A DNA stretch of 49,567 nucleotides from Actinoplanes couchii. Its GTDB lineage: Bacteria > Actinomycetota > Actinomycetes > Mycobacteriales > Micromonosporaceae. Of this stretch, positions 33,017 through 41,869 are shown piece by piece; position 1 is the first letter of the stretch; every line of letters starts with the position of its first letter. A program made the translations under genes and the position numbers. The stretch spans positions 1-49,567 of the forward strand of contig NZ_BOMG01000083.1 in NCBI RefSeq assembly GCF_016862075.1, given 5' to 3'. The notes beneath the pieces are model-generated. The model did no database searches and was not told the origin of the DNA. It saw only the letters and a program-made list of their open reading frames with translations.

Positions 33017-33457
33017 GATTCCCCCAACACGTTCCTAAACACTCAGCGCCTGACGGTAGCCGGTGCGACGGCGGACGCATCACACCACGCCCTGAATCAG
33101 TCGGCGCGGCGGCGTGCGGCGATCAGCTCGCGGAGCCGGAGCCCTCGTAACCGGGGCGACGGCATCGGTTCACGTGTCGATTTCATCTGCGCGAGGGCCG
33201 CCAGCAGTTGCAGGCGGCGACGGCTGCGATCGGGGTCCAGCCGGGTTGGCGAGGGGGCCATGACGCCGAGAGTGCGACAGCGCGCGACGTTCGTCAAGAG
33301 TCGATGGCCATATCGGCATACCCACTGCTCAGGGCTACGGTAGGCGTACGACGAGTGGCTGATGATCTTTTCTTTGATCTCTGCTTCGCCCGGCCTTGTC
33401 TTCGGCGGCCTCGGCGGCTTTGTCTCCGAAGAAAGGCTTTGTCTTCGGAGAAACCAG
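33017..33457. other. intergenic region with small ORF and hairpins
   Basis: 440 bp without a confident gene. A 54-codon frame on the minus strand (33097-33261, arginine-rich, starting MAPSPTRLDP) has no ribosome-binding site. On the plus strand GGCTACGGT (TACGGT at 33336-33341) looks like a -10. Three TTGTCTTCGG-like repeats (33390-33450) follow, two of which form a 9-bp stem, TCTCCGAAG (33423-33431) with CTTCGGAGA (33443-33451). Confidence 0.4.
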
Positions 33458-33490
33458 TGAGGGGCAGGACCGTTGAGTCCTGCCCCTCAT
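33458..33490. terminator. bidirectional terminator-like stem
   Basis: A 13-bp perfect stem (TGAGGGGCAGGAC at 33458-33470 with its complement at 33477-33489), loop CGTTGA. It lies 10 nt beyond the 3' end of tRNA-Ser(GGA) on the minus strand. The T run is weak on both sides. Confidence 0.7.
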
Positions 33491-33498
33491 CTTGGGTG

Positions 33499-33583
33499 CG
33501 GAGGATACGAGATTCGAACTCGTGAGGGGTTTCCCCCAACACGCTTTCCAAGCGTGCGCCCTAGGCCACTAGGCGAATCCTCC
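33499..33583 (-). tRNA. tRNA-Ser (anticodon GGA)
   Basis: A class II tRNA of 85 nt. Acceptor GGAGGAT pairs with ATCCTCC, discriminator G; CCA is not encoded (CAC follows). The anticodon loop CTTGGAAA reads GGA, with a long variable arm and a GTTCGAATC T-loop. A -10-like TATTCT (complement of 33591-33596) ends 7 nt upstream. Confidence 0.95.
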
Positions 33584-33671
33584 GTGAGCCAGAATACAGA
33601 CGCTCTGACGCGGCTCGCTCGCGGGGAGGGGGTCCGCATGCGGTCGCATGTCATTAGGTAGTCTCTCAGGT

Positions 33672-33758
33672 AGCCCCTCGTGCGGCGTCATCCTGTGAAC
33701 CTCCCCAGGGCCGGAAGGCAGCAAGGATAAGCGGGCTCTGGCGGGTGCACGAGGGGTC
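33672..33758 (+). ncRNA. ffs: signal recognition particle RNA (4.5S type)
   Basis: About 87 nt between tRNA-Ser and dnaX, a location common in actinobacteria. The ends CCCCTCGTGC and GCACGAGGGG pair (33674-33683, 33747-33756). The conserved SRP54-binding part is present: CCAGGGCCGGAAGGCAGCAA with the GGAA tetraloop, and AGCGGGCTCTGG on the other side. TAGTCT at 33659-33664 is a possible -10. Exact ends are estimates. Confidence 0.93.
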
Positions 33759-33855
33759 CTTGGTTTCTCCTCCGGACTCGCACTGTCGGGGCACGTCGTT
33801 TGTTCTTGTCAGACCCTCGACGGAGAATGGCGCGGTCGTTCAGGAGGTGGCAGGA

Positions 33856-36800
33856 GTGGCTCTCGCCCTCTATCGCAAGTACCGGCCGCGCACCTTCGCC
33901 GAGGTCATCGGCCAGGAGCACGTGACCGATCCGCTGTCGCAGGCGCTGCGCAGCGGGCGGCTCAACCATGCGTACCTCTTCTCCGGCCCACGTGGCTGCG
34001 GCAAGACCTCCAGCGCCCGCATCCTGGCCCGATCGCTCAACTGTGAGCAAGGCCCCACCCCCGATCCGTGCGGTGAGTGCCTGTCCTGCACGTCGCTGGC
34101 CAACGACGGCGCCGGCTCGATCGACGTCATCGAGATCGACGCGGCCAGCCACGGTGGTGTCGACGACGCCCGTGAGCTGCGCGAGAAGGCGTTCTTCGCA
34201 CCCGCCAACAGCCGTTACAAGATCTACGTCATCGACGAGGCGCACATGGTCTCGTCGGCCGGCTTCAACGCGCTGCTCAAGCTCGTCGAGGAGCCGCCGG
34301 ACTATGTGAAGTTCATCTTCGCCACCACCGAGCCGGACAAGGTGCTCGGCACCATCCGCTCCCGCACCCACCACTACCCGTTCCGGCTGATCCCGCCCGC
34401 CGTCCTTCGGCCGTACCTGCAGAAGCTCACCGAGGCCGAGGGTGTCGCCGTCGAGCCGTCGGTGTTCCCGCTGATCGTGCGGGCCGGTGGCGGCAGCGCC
34501 CGGGACAGCCTGTCGATCCTGGACCAGCTGATCGCCGGCTCCGGCCCCGGCGGCGTCGACTACGCGGGCGCGGTCGCCCTGCTCGGCGTCACCGACTCGG
34601 CCCTGATCGACGAGATGTGCGACGCGATCGCCACCGGCCAGGGCGCCGCCGCCTACGCCACCATCGACCGGGTCGCCGACGCCGGCCACGAGCCCCGCCG
34701 CTTCGCCTCCGACCTGCTGGAGCGTTTCCGCGACCTGATCGTGCTGCAGCAGGTCCCGGACGCCGTGGCGAAAGGCCTGATCGACGGCCCCGCCGACCAG
34801 CTGGAGGCGATGTCCCGGCAGGCCGCGGCGTTGGGCGCCGCCACCCTGTCCCGCTGCGCCGACATCCTGCACAACGGCCTGATCGAGATGCGCGGCACCA
34901 CCGCCCCGCGCCTGCTGCTGGAGCTGGTCACCGCCCGCATGCTGCTGCCCGGGGCGGACGCTTCGACGTCGGCTCTGTTGCAGCGGTTGGAGCGCTTGGA
35001 GCAGGGCTTTGTTGTACGAGGGGAGCGCCCCGCTTCCGGCAACCCGCCGGTCGACGGTGCCCAGCCCTCTGCCGGCGACCCGGCCGGCAGCTCTTACGGC
35101 CCGGCCGGTTCACCCAGCGACGACGGCGCTGCCCACGGCGCGGGCGGCATGTCCGGCGGCGGCGCTCCCGGCGGTGGTGGGAAGGCTGCCGCGATGGCCG
35201 CTGCCCGCGCCGCATCCAACCGCCAGTCTGGAGCCTCCGTTCGCCCGGTCTCCCCGGCGCCCGCCGCCCCGGTCTCACCCGCCCCGGTTTCCTCCGCACC
35301 CGCCGCCTCGGCTCCCACCGCCGTGGCCTCCGGTCCCGCGGATTCCGGTCCGGCTGAGGCCGAGCCGGATTGGAACCAGGTCGCGGCCGGCCAAACCGCC
35401 GTGGGTCAGCCTTCCGCCGGTCAGCAATCGCAGGCCGACTCCGGGCAGCATTCGGGTCCGGCTGACCCCGGGTACTACGACGACGAACCGCCGCCGTGGG
35501 ACGAGGAGCCGCCGGAGCCGGACGAGCCCGTTCGCCGGGCTCCTGCCGGTGCGCGCCCGCCGGCCCGATCCGATTCGGTCGAGCCCGGATCGTCCTCGGA
35601 CCAGGACATCGCCGGACCGGCCGTTTCCGGTGGTTCTGCCGGTTCCGGCGGTTCGGGTGACTCCGATAACGCCGCGGCGGGACATGCTTCCGGGGGGCCG
35701 GGCCAGAGCGCGGACGACATCCCCGTGGGACATGCTTCCGGGGGGCCGGGTCAGGTCGTGGACGACGCTCCCGTGCTTCGGAGTGATGGCAGGCTGGAGC
35801 GGGTTCGGGCGGCCTGGCAGGCACTCGGGCAGCACCAGTCCAAGGTCAAGGCGATGCAGGACTACGGCATCGGCGTTCGCGAGGTCGACGGCGACATGAT
35901 CGTGTTCGCCGCCCCGACCCAGGCGCTGATGGACCGCTTCCTGAACTGGAAGGACGCCATAGCCGCCGAGTTCCGCAAGTCCCCCGGCGGCGACTGGCGA
36001 ATCCGATGCGAGGTCGGCAGCACCGGTGCCCCCGGCGGTTCTGGTGGTTCCGGCGGTCCCAACGACCGCCGTGACCAGTCGGTGGCCCATCCGGCAAACG
36101 CCGCGGGTCCGGGCCGGACGGCTTCGGCTTCCGGCGCGCCCGAACGGAACACCGGCCGCACGGAGTCTCGCCCGTCCCGCCCTCAGCGGGCCCCGTCAGC
36201 TGACGCCGACGACGAGTGGCCGGCCCGCCCCACGCCTCCGACAGACAACAGCACCCCCTCAACCGCAGGCGTCGGCGGCCTTAGGCCCACCGACGGTTCC
36301 GGCCAGGCGAACCACGACCGGGCCGACAGTTCCGGCCAGGCGAACCACGACCGGGCCGACAGTTCCGGCCAGGCGAACCACGGCCGAGTCGACGGTTCCG
36401 GCCGAGCGGATTCCGCGCGGACCGACGGTGCCGGGCAGATCAGGTCCGGCCAGGCTGATGGTTCCGGGCGGGATGGATCCGCGCAGGCCGACGGCTTCGG
36501 GCAGACCAGGTCTTCCCGGGGTGACGGGTCTGGGCATGCGGGATCTTCCCGGGGTGACAGGCCCGGACATGCGGAATCGTCTCGGGACGACTCCGGCTGG
36601 CCTGAACCGGCCCGGCCCGGGGTAACCGGATCGGGTTCTGACGACGGATGGCCGGAACCGGTCAAGCCCGGCAGCGGCATGGCCTCGGCGGGTTCGTCCG
36701 CGTCCGATGCCGATGCGGCGTGGCCGGAACCTGCCCGTCCCGGAAGTGGGACGGCCCCTGGTCAGGCACCCGGGACCGGTGGGAACAGCGGGTCGACAGG

Positions 36801-37743
36801 CTTGTCGCAAGGGGCCGCCGGGCCGGGTGCCACTGGCGCTGTCCACGGTGGGTCGGGAGGTGCCTCCGCCGGGTCCGGATTCGATGACGTCGATGCGGGC
36901 GCGGCCGGTGATGGATTCGGTGCCGGCGCTGCGGGTTCCGCTGCCATTGGCACCGGATCCGGTTTCGGTGACGGAGGCCCGGTCGCGGCATCCGGCGATG
37001 CTGGCTGGCCGACTGCCGCCAGTGCCGGTTCGCACTCCGGGCACGCCATTGCCGGTGACGGTGGAAGCAGCAGCAGTGGCGGTGCCGGACAGCACGGTGA
37101 CCTGGGCGCCGGTGTCGCCGGTTACGGTGCCGGCATCGGCGGTGGGGTGGGCCCTGTCGGTGGTGGGTCGGCGTTTGGTGGGGCCGCGGTTTCGGCTGCT
37201 CCGGCGAGCGGGGGAAAGGCCGCTCCGGCGAGCGGGGAGAGAGCTGCTCCGGCGAGTGGGGAGCGGGCTGCTCCGGCTAGTGGGGAGAAGGCTGCTCCGG
37301 CGAGTGGAGGGAAGGCTGCCCCGGCTCGGTCTGCCGCGATGGAAGCTGCTCGGGCCGCGGCTCGGCTGGGGCTGGGGGCTGCCAGCCGTACTGCCGAAAG
37401 GGAAGGGGCTGCTGCCGCGGCTGCGGCGGCCACCTCGGGTAACGCTCGTGCCGGCGCTCCGGGGAAAGCCTCGGGTGGGGCTGTCGCTCAGGCTCGGGCT
37501 GCGGCGGCCGGTGGTGGATCGGCGAGTTCGACGTGGGCCGACGGGTCGCCGATCGGGGAGGCCCCTTACGACCCGGAGTATGACGGGCCGCCGTCCGGTG
37601 GGGCCGCTCTCGAAGGCTTCGACCCGGGTGACGAACCGTTGGACGAGGTCCTGGACGAGAAGACCGCTCGGGCCAGCAGCGAGGAACAGGCCATGCAACT
37701 GCTCCGCGAGGCGTTCGGCGCGGAGAAGATCGCCGAGATCTGA
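33856..37743 (+). CDS. dnaX: DNA polymerase III gamma/tau subunit, giant repeat tail
   Basis: A 1295-residue clamp-loader subunit, far longer than the usual 600-850. Residues 1-370 are the standard AAA+ part: RKYRPRTFAEVIGQEHV, Walker A SGPRGCGKTSSA, a zinc module (CEQGPTPDPCGECLSC), Walker B VIDEAHMVS, sensor TIRSRTHHYPFRL, then the collar domain. At about 660-720 is a small tau-type domain (RLERVRAAWQALGQHQSKVK ... DGDMIVFAAPTQALMDRF ... WRIRCEV). The rest is disordered. It includes nine 11-residue repeats (DNA 36295-36591), three WPEP(A/V) (R/K)PG copies, and five 8-residue APASGEKA units (37198-37317). The C-terminus ends in a conserved-looking helix, SSEEQAMQLLREAFGAEKIAEI. Start: GTG at 33856 with AGGAGG eight nt before. 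Confidence 0.94.
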   Translation: MALALYRKYRPRTFAEVIGQEHVTDPLSQALRSGRLNHAYLFSGPRGCGKTSSARILARSLNCEQGPTPDPCGECLSCTSLANDGAGSIDVIEIDAASHGGVDDARELREKAFFAPANSRYKIYVIDEAHMVSSAGFNALLKLVEEPPDYVKFIFATTEPDKVLGTIRSRTHHYPFRLIPPAVLRPYLQKLTEAEGVAVEPSVFPLIVRAGGGSARDSLSILDQLIAGSGPGGVDYAGAVALLGVTDSALIDEMCDAIATGQGAAAYATIDRVADAGHEPRRFASDLLERFRDLIVLQQVPDAVAKGLIDGPADQLEAMSRQAAALGAATLSRCADILHNGLIEMRGTTAPRLLLELVTARMLLPGADASTSALLQRLERLEQGFVVRGERPASGNPPVDGAQPSAGDPAGSSYGPAGSPSDDGAAHGAGGMSGGGAPGGGGKAAAMAAARAASNRQSGASVRPVSPAPAAPVSPAPVSSAPAASAPTAVASGPADSGPAEAEPDWNQVAAGQTAVGQPSAGQQSQADSGQHSGPADPGYYDDEPPPWDEEPPEPDEPVRRAPAGARPPARSDSVEPGSSSDQDIAGPAVSGGSAGSGGSGDSDNAAAGHASGGPGQSADDIPVGHASGGPGQVVDDAPVLRSDGRLERVRAAWQALGQHQSKVKAMQDYGIGVREVDGDMIVFAAPTQALMDRFLNWKDAIAAEFRKSPGGDWRIRCEVGSTGAPGGSGGSGGPNDRRDQSVAHPANAAGPGRTASASGAPERNTGRTESRPSRPQRAPSADADDEWPARPTPPTDNSTPSTAGVGGLRPTDGSGQANHDRADSSGQANHDRADSSGQANHGRVDGSGRADSARTDGAGQIRSGQADGSGRDGSAQADGFGQTRSSRGDGSGHAGSSRGDRPGHAESSRDDSGWPEPARPGVTGSGSDDGWPEPVKPGSGMASAGSSASDADAAWPEPARPGSGTAPGQAPGTGGNSGSTGLSQGAAGPGATGAVHGGSGGASAGSGFDDVDAGAAGDGFGAGAAGSAAIGTGSGFGDGGPVAASGDAGWPTAASAGSHSGHAIAGDGGSSSSGGAGQHGDLGAGVAGYGAGIGGGVGPVGGGSAFGGAAVSAAPASGGKAAPASGERAAPASGERAAPASGEKAAPASGGKAAPARSAAMEAARAAARLGLGAASRTAEREGAAAAAAAATSGNARAGAPGKASGGAVAQARAAAAGGGSASSTWADGSPIGEAPYDPEYDGPPSGGAALEGFDPGDEPLDEVLDEKTARASSEEQAMQLLREAFGAEKIAEI
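36295..36591 (+). repeat. nine 33-bp repeats inside dnaX
   Basis: Nine consecutive 33-bp units, encoding the 11-residue pattern GSGxAxSxRxD. The first three are nearly identical (SSGQANHDRAD), later ones drift, as in expansion from one side. No gaps. In-frame length change of the polypeptide is expected between strains. Confidence 0.9.
37198..37317 (+). repeat. five 24-bp repeats inside dnaX
   Basis: Five contiguous 24-bp units encode APASG(G/E)(K/R)A. All begin GCTCCGGC. A lysine-alanine-rich stretch follows, so the region is positively charged and disordered. Confidence 0.9.
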
Positions 37744-38032
37744 CCGCACAAGCGCGGCGAGGGCTGATCGGGAGCCTCACGCGCCGTCGGCCGACCGCGG
37801 GCATGTGGGTGAGTCCGCCAGGCGGGCCGCGCGGCGGAAGACGGGTGGGGCGGGCCGGAAGCCGGGCGTACCCGGGCGGATGTGTGGATCGTGGTGGTGG
37901 GTGGGTGTCCGGTGGCGTCTCGGCGGGCATGAGGTGGGGGACGGTTACGCTGGCGGCGGTAATTTTCGCCCGCTGTGCCGTGCCGAAGTATCGATGGTGG
38001 ACAGCGAGACCGATTAGTTGAGGAGCGGTGCC

Positions 38033-38356
38033 ATGCGCCCCGGTGGACAGCCGAACATGCAGCAGATCATGAAGCAGGCGCAGAAGATGCAGCAGCAGGT
38101 CGCGCAGGCGCAGGCCGAGCTGGCTGAGGCCGAGCTGACCGGGACGGCCGGTGGCGGGCTGGTGACGGCGGTGATCACCGGGCTGGGTGAGTTCAAGTCG
38201 GTGAAGATCGACCCGAAGGTGGTCGACGCGGACGACATCGAGACGCTGGAGGACCTGGTGCTCGCGGCGATCCACAACGCGGCGGAGGCGCAGCGGGAGC
38301 TGGCCGAGCAGAAGATGGGCCCGGCGACCGGCGGCTTCAACCTGCCGGGGTTCTGA
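38033..38356 (+). CDS. YbaB/EbfC nucleoid-associated protein
   Basis: A 107-residue DNA-binding protein. MQQIMKQAQKMQQQVAQAQAELAEAELTGTAGGGLVTAVITGLGEFKSVKIDP is the family core. The ATG at 38033 follows GAGGAG; an in-frame TTG upstream is the less likely start. Conserved position between dnaX and recR. TACGCT at 37946-37951 may be a promoter -10 in the 289-bp gap behind dnaX, which otherwise holds no gene. Confidence 0.94.
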   Translation: MRPGGQPNMQQIMKQAQKMQQQVAQAQAELAEAELTGTAGGGLVTAVITGLGEFKSVKIDPKVVDADDIETLEDLVLAAIHNAAEAQRELAEQKMGPATGGFNLPGF

Positions 38357-38360
38357 TCCC

Positions 38361-38954
38361 GTGTACGAGGGTGCCATCCAGGATTTGATCGATGAGCTGG
38401 GCCGTCTTCCGGGCGTGGGCCCGAAGTCGGCCCAGCGCATCGCGTTTCACGTGCTGTCGGCGGACCCGGCGGACGTGAACCGGCTGGCGGGGGCGCTGCG
38501 CAAGGTCAAGGACCTGGTGCGGTTCTGTCAGACGTGTTTCAACGTGGCCGAGTCGGATCAGTGCCGGGTCTGCCGGGACACCCGCCGCACCAACGAGGTG
38601 TTGTGTGTGGTGGAGGAGCCGAAGGACATCGTGGCGATCGAGCGCACCGGCGAGTTCCGGGGGCGCTATCACGTGCTCGGCGGCGCGATCAATCCGTTGG
38701 AGGGCATCGGCCCGGACAACTTGAAGATTCGTGAGTTGTTGCACCGGGTGGGAACGGGTGAGGTCAAGGAGCTGATCCTGGCGACCGATCCGAACACCGA
38801 GGGTGAGGCGACCGCTACCTATCTAGCCTTGTTGATCAAGCCGATGGGGCTGACGGTGACCCGTCTGGCCAGTGGCCTGCCGGTGGGCGGCGATCTGGAG
38901 TACGCGGACGAGATCACTCTGGGTCGCGCTTTCGAAGGAAGACGGGCGGTCTGA
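38361..38954 (+). CDS. recR: recombination mediator RecR
   Basis: A 197-residue protein of recombinational repair with RecF and RecO. LGRLPGVGPKSAQRIAFH is the helix-hairpin-helix; CQTCFNVAESDQCRVC is the four-cysteine zinc finger; CVVEEPKDIVAIERTGEFRGRYHVLGG starts the Toprim domain; ATDPNTEGEATA is its acidic motif. GTG start four nt after ybaB, so cotranscribed. Confidence 0.96.
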   Translation: MYEGAIQDLIDELGRLPGVGPKSAQRIAFHVLSADPADVNRLAGALRKVKDLVRFCQTCFNVAESDQCRVCRDTRRTNEVLCVVEEPKDIVAIERTGEFRGRYHVLGGAINPLEGIGPDNLKIRELLHRVGTGEVKELILATDPNTEGEATATYLALLIKPMGLTVTRLASGLPVGGDLEYADEITLGRAFEGRRAV

Positions 38955-39106
38955 ACCAAAAGCCTGGGGTGGTTGCGCTGCGAAGCAACCTCGTAACAAC
39001 ACGATTGGATTTCAACGGCTGCCCGGAAAGTTCTACGGCCGTTAATGTCCGTCGCATCGGTGGCACACTCCACCGCGTTGACCACCCCACAAGGCAGAGG
39101 TGAAGC

Positions 39107-40768
39107 ATGCGTCCATCGAGGCGGAGAGCCGCGATCGCGGTTACCGCGGTCGCGGTCCTGGCAGCCGCCGGCTGTGCCGAGAGCAGCCGGGACGGTTCCG
39201 GTGACAAGGCCGTCAAGGACACCCTGGTGTTCGGTGTCGCCGGTGACCCGAAGGTGCTCGACCCGAGCTTCGCCAGTGACGGCGAGTCGCTGCGGGTCGC
39301 GCGGCAGATCTTCGAGACCCTGGTGCGCCCGGAGGAGGGTGGCACCAAGGCGTCGCCCGGTCTGGCCGAGAGCTGGACTCCGGACGCGGCCGGTACTACC
39401 TGGACGTTCAAGCTGAAGACGGGGGTGAAGTTCCACGACGGCACCGACTTCAACGCCGAGGCCGTCTGCGAGAACTTCAACCGCTGGTACAACGCCAAGG
39501 GCCTGATGCAGAGCCCGGACGTCACGCCGTACTGGCAGGACGTCATGGGTGGTTTCGCGAAGAACGAGAGCGCGGAGCTGCCGGAGAGCCTGTTCAAGTC
39601 CTGCACCGCGAAGGACGCCGCCACTGTCGATCTGGCGTTCACCCGGGTCTCCAGCAAGATCCCGTCGGCGCTGATGCTGCCGTCGTTCGCGATCCACAGC
39701 CCGGCTGCCCTCAAGCAGTACGACGCGTCGAACGTGACCGGTTCCGCGGACGACATCAAGTACCCGGAGTACGCGACGGCGCACCCGGTCGGCACCGGCC
39801 CGTTCAAGTTCAAGGCCTGGGACCTGCCGAACAAGTCGCTGACGCTGGAGCGCAACGACGACTACTACGCCGACAAGGCCAAGCTGAAGACGGTCATCTT
39901 CCGGACGATCTCCGACGAGAACGCCCGTAAGCAGGCGCTGCGCTCCGGCGACATCCAGGGTTACGACCTGGTCGGCCCGGCCGACGTAGAGCCGCTGAAG
40001 GGTGAGGGCTTCAACGTCCTGACCCGTCCGGCGTTCAACATCCTCTACCTGGCGATCAACCAGAAGGGCAACCCGGCGCTGGCCAAGCCCGAGGTGCGTC
40101 AGGCGATCAACATGGCGATCAACAAGGACGCCCTGGTCAGCTCGAAGCTGCCGCCGGGCGCCAAGGCCGCGATCGAGTTCCTGCCGGACACCGTCGAGGG
40201 TTACAACCCGGACGTCAAGAAGTACACGTACAACGTCGAGGAAGCCAAGAAGCTGCTGGCCTCGGCCGGCGCCAGCAACCTGAAGTTGCGCTTCCACTAC
40301 CCGACCGAGGTCACCCGGCCGTACATGCCGAACCCGAAGGACCTGTTCGAGCTGATCTCGGCCGACCTGAAGGCGGTGGGCATCGAGATCGAGGCCATTC
40401 CGCTGAAGTGGAGCCCGGACTACCTGAACGCCACCACCTCGGGTAGCGCGCACGACCTGCACTTCCTCGGCTGGACCGGTGACTACGGCGACGCGTACAA
40501 CTTCATCGGCACCATGTTCGACCGCCAGAAGGACGAGTGGGGCTTCAACAACCCGGAGCTGTTCGCCCAGTTCAAGGACGCCGACAGCACCGCCGACCAG
40601 GCGGCCCGGGTGGAGAAGTACAAGGCTCTGAACGCCACCATCGCGGAGTTCGCTCCGGGTGTGCCGATCTCGCACTCGCCGCCGGCGATCGTGTTCGGCA
40701 AGGGCCTGACCGGCATCACGCCGAGCCCGCTGACTGACGAGAGGTTCGTCGGGGCCACCTTCCAGTAG
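39107..40768 (+). CDS. ABC transporter substrate-binding lipoprotein (SBP family 5)
   Basis: A 553-residue lipoprotein: lipobox VLAAAGC at the N-terminus, then the family 5 (DppA/OppA) fold with ARQIFETLVRPEE, WTFKLKTGVKFHDGTDF, GTGPFKFKAW and RQAINMAINKDAL. It captures peptides or related solutes outside the membrane for the downstream permeases. GAGGTGAAGC before the ATG. Separated from the permease by a strong hairpin, which usually raises the ratio of binding protein to the rest. Confidence 0.95.
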   Translation: MRPSRRRAAIAVTAVAVLAAAGCAESSRDGSGDKAVKDTLVFGVAGDPKVLDPSFASDGESLRVARQIFETLVRPEEGGTKASPGLAESWTPDAAGTTWTFKLKTGVKFHDGTDFNAEAVCENFNRWYNAKGLMQSPDVTPYWQDVMGGFAKNESAELPESLFKSCTAKDAATVDLAFTRVSSKIPSALMLPSFAIHSPAALKQYDASNVTGSADDIKYPEYATAHPVGTGPFKFKAWDLPNKSLTLERNDDYYADKAKLKTVIFRTISDENARKQALRSGDIQGYDLVGPADVEPLKGEGFNVLTRPAFNILYLAINQKGNPALAKPEVRQAINMAINKDALVSSKLPPGAKAAIEFLPDTVEGYNPDVKKYTYNVEEAKKLLASAGASNLKLRFHYPTEVTRPYMPNPKDLFELISADLKAVGIEIEAIPLKWSPDYLNATTSGSAHDLHFLGWTGDYGDAYNFIGTMFDRQKDEWGFNNPELFAQFKDADSTADQAARVEKYKALNATIAEFAPGVPISHSPPAIVFGKGLTGITPSPLTDERFVGATFQ

Positions 40769-40801
40769 CCGCAATCCGGCACCTCTCTCCTATTGCTTCA
40801 C

Positions 40802-40838
40802 CAGCGGGCGGGCGTCTTATCCTGACGCCCGCCCGCTG
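40802..40838 (+). promoter_or_regulatory. 15-bp hairpin between binding protein and permease genes
   Basis: CAGCGGGCGGGCGTC (40802-40816) and its exact complement at 40824-40838, loop TTATCCT. No T run follows, so read-through or mRNA stabilisation is more likely than full termination. It is 34 nt after the stop of the binding protein gene. Confidence 0.8.
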
Positions 40839-40864
40839 TCGACCTCTCACCTCACGAGGCGGCC

Positions 40865-41869
40865 TTGATTCGGTTCATCGTGCGACGACTGCTGCAGCTG
40901 ATCCCGACGCTGTTCGGTCTGTCGATCCTTCTTTTCATCTGGTTGCGCCGCCTGCCCGGCGGCCCTGAGACCGCGATCCTCGGCGAGCGCGGTACCGCGG
41001 AGATGCGTGCACAGATCCGGGCGAACCTGGGCCTGGACGAGCCGATCCTGGTGCAGTACGGCCGGTTCATGCAGCGCATGCTCAAGCTCGACCTGGGCAC
41101 CTCGATCTCGACGAAGCGCGAGGTCACGACGGAGTTCCTGGAGCGTTTCCCGGGCACCGTCGAACTCACCGTCACCGCGATGATCATCGCGATCGGTGTC
41201 GGCATCCCGCTGGGTTATCTGGCGGCCCGCAAGCGCGGCAGTCTGCTGGACAGCCTGTCGGTGGGTGGCTCGCTGATCGGCATCTGTGTGCCGGTGTTCT
41301 TCCTGGCGTACGTGCTGAAGGCGGTCTTCTCGGAGAACCTGCACCTGTTCCCGTCGAGTGGACGGCAGGATCCGACGATCGGCGCCACCCGGATCACGAA
41401 CTTCTTCGTGCTGGACGGGCTGATGACCCGGGAGTGGGATGCCGCGCTCGATGCGCTCTGGCACCTGATCCTGCCGGGTATCGCGCTGGCCAGCATCCCG
41501 CTGGCGATCATCGTCCGGATCACCCGGGCCAGCGTGCTGGAGGTGCTCAGCGAGGACTACGTGCGGACCGCCCAGTCGAAGGGCCTGACCGAGCGGACGA
41601 TCCGTAGCCGGCACATCCTGCGGAACGCGATGCTGCCGATCGTCACGGTGATCGGCCTGCTCACCGGTGGTCTGCTCTCGGGGGCGGTGCTGACCGAGAC
41701 GGTGTTCGCGTTCAGCGGCATCGGGGCGTTCCTCTACGAAGCAATCAGTAATCGGGACTATCCGGTTCTGATGGGCTTCATCATGATCATTGCGATCTTC
41801 TACGTCCTGGTGAATCTGCTGGTCGACTTCTCGTACAGCTTGATCGACCCGAGAGTGAGGGTCCGATGA
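40865..41869 (+). CDS. dppB: dipeptide/oligopeptide ABC permease (DppB type)
   Basis: A 334-residue membrane protein. RRLLQLIPTLFGLSILLF is the characteristic first helix; the loop SVLEVLSEDYVRTAQSKGLTERTI is the EAA-like motif that contacts the ATPases; six helices in all. TTG start at 40865 with GAGG close by. The specific gene symbol is by family; substrate not shown. Confidence 0.92.
   Translation: MIRFIVRRLLQLIPTLFGLSILLFIWLRRLPGGPETAILGERGTAEMRAQIRANLGLDEPILVQYGRFMQRMLKLDLGTSISTKREVTTEFLERFPGTVELTVTAMIIAIGVGIPLGYLAARKRGSLLDSLSVGGSLIGICVPVFFLAYVLKAVFSENLHLFPSSGRQDPTIGATRITNFFVLDGLMTREWDAALDALWHLILPGIALASIPLAIIVRITRASVLEVLSEDYVRTAQSKGLTERTIRSRHILRNAMLPIVTVIGLLTGGLLSGAVLTETVFAFSGIGAFLYEAISNRDYPVLMGFIMIIAIFYVLVNLLVDFSYSLIDPRVRVR

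Noticed and set aside
33688..34872. A 394-codon frame antisense to the ffs/dnaX start
   Set aside because: It overlaps the SRP RNA and the conserved AAA+ region of dnaX and has no protein-like features.
33856..37743. Programmed frameshift in dnaX producing a short gamma form
   Set aside because: I found no A-rich slippery run followed by a stop in the shifted frame; the long frame is continuous to a conserved C-terminal helix.
37803..38021. 72-codon frame between dnaX and ybaB
   Set aside because: Gly/Arg/Pro-rich composition typical of non-coding GC-rich DNA; no start signals.
40802..40838. Hairpin treated as a full terminator splitting the peptide transporter operon
   Set aside because: No T run follows and the permease lies 26 nt further without an evident promoter; partial termination or mRNA protection fits better.
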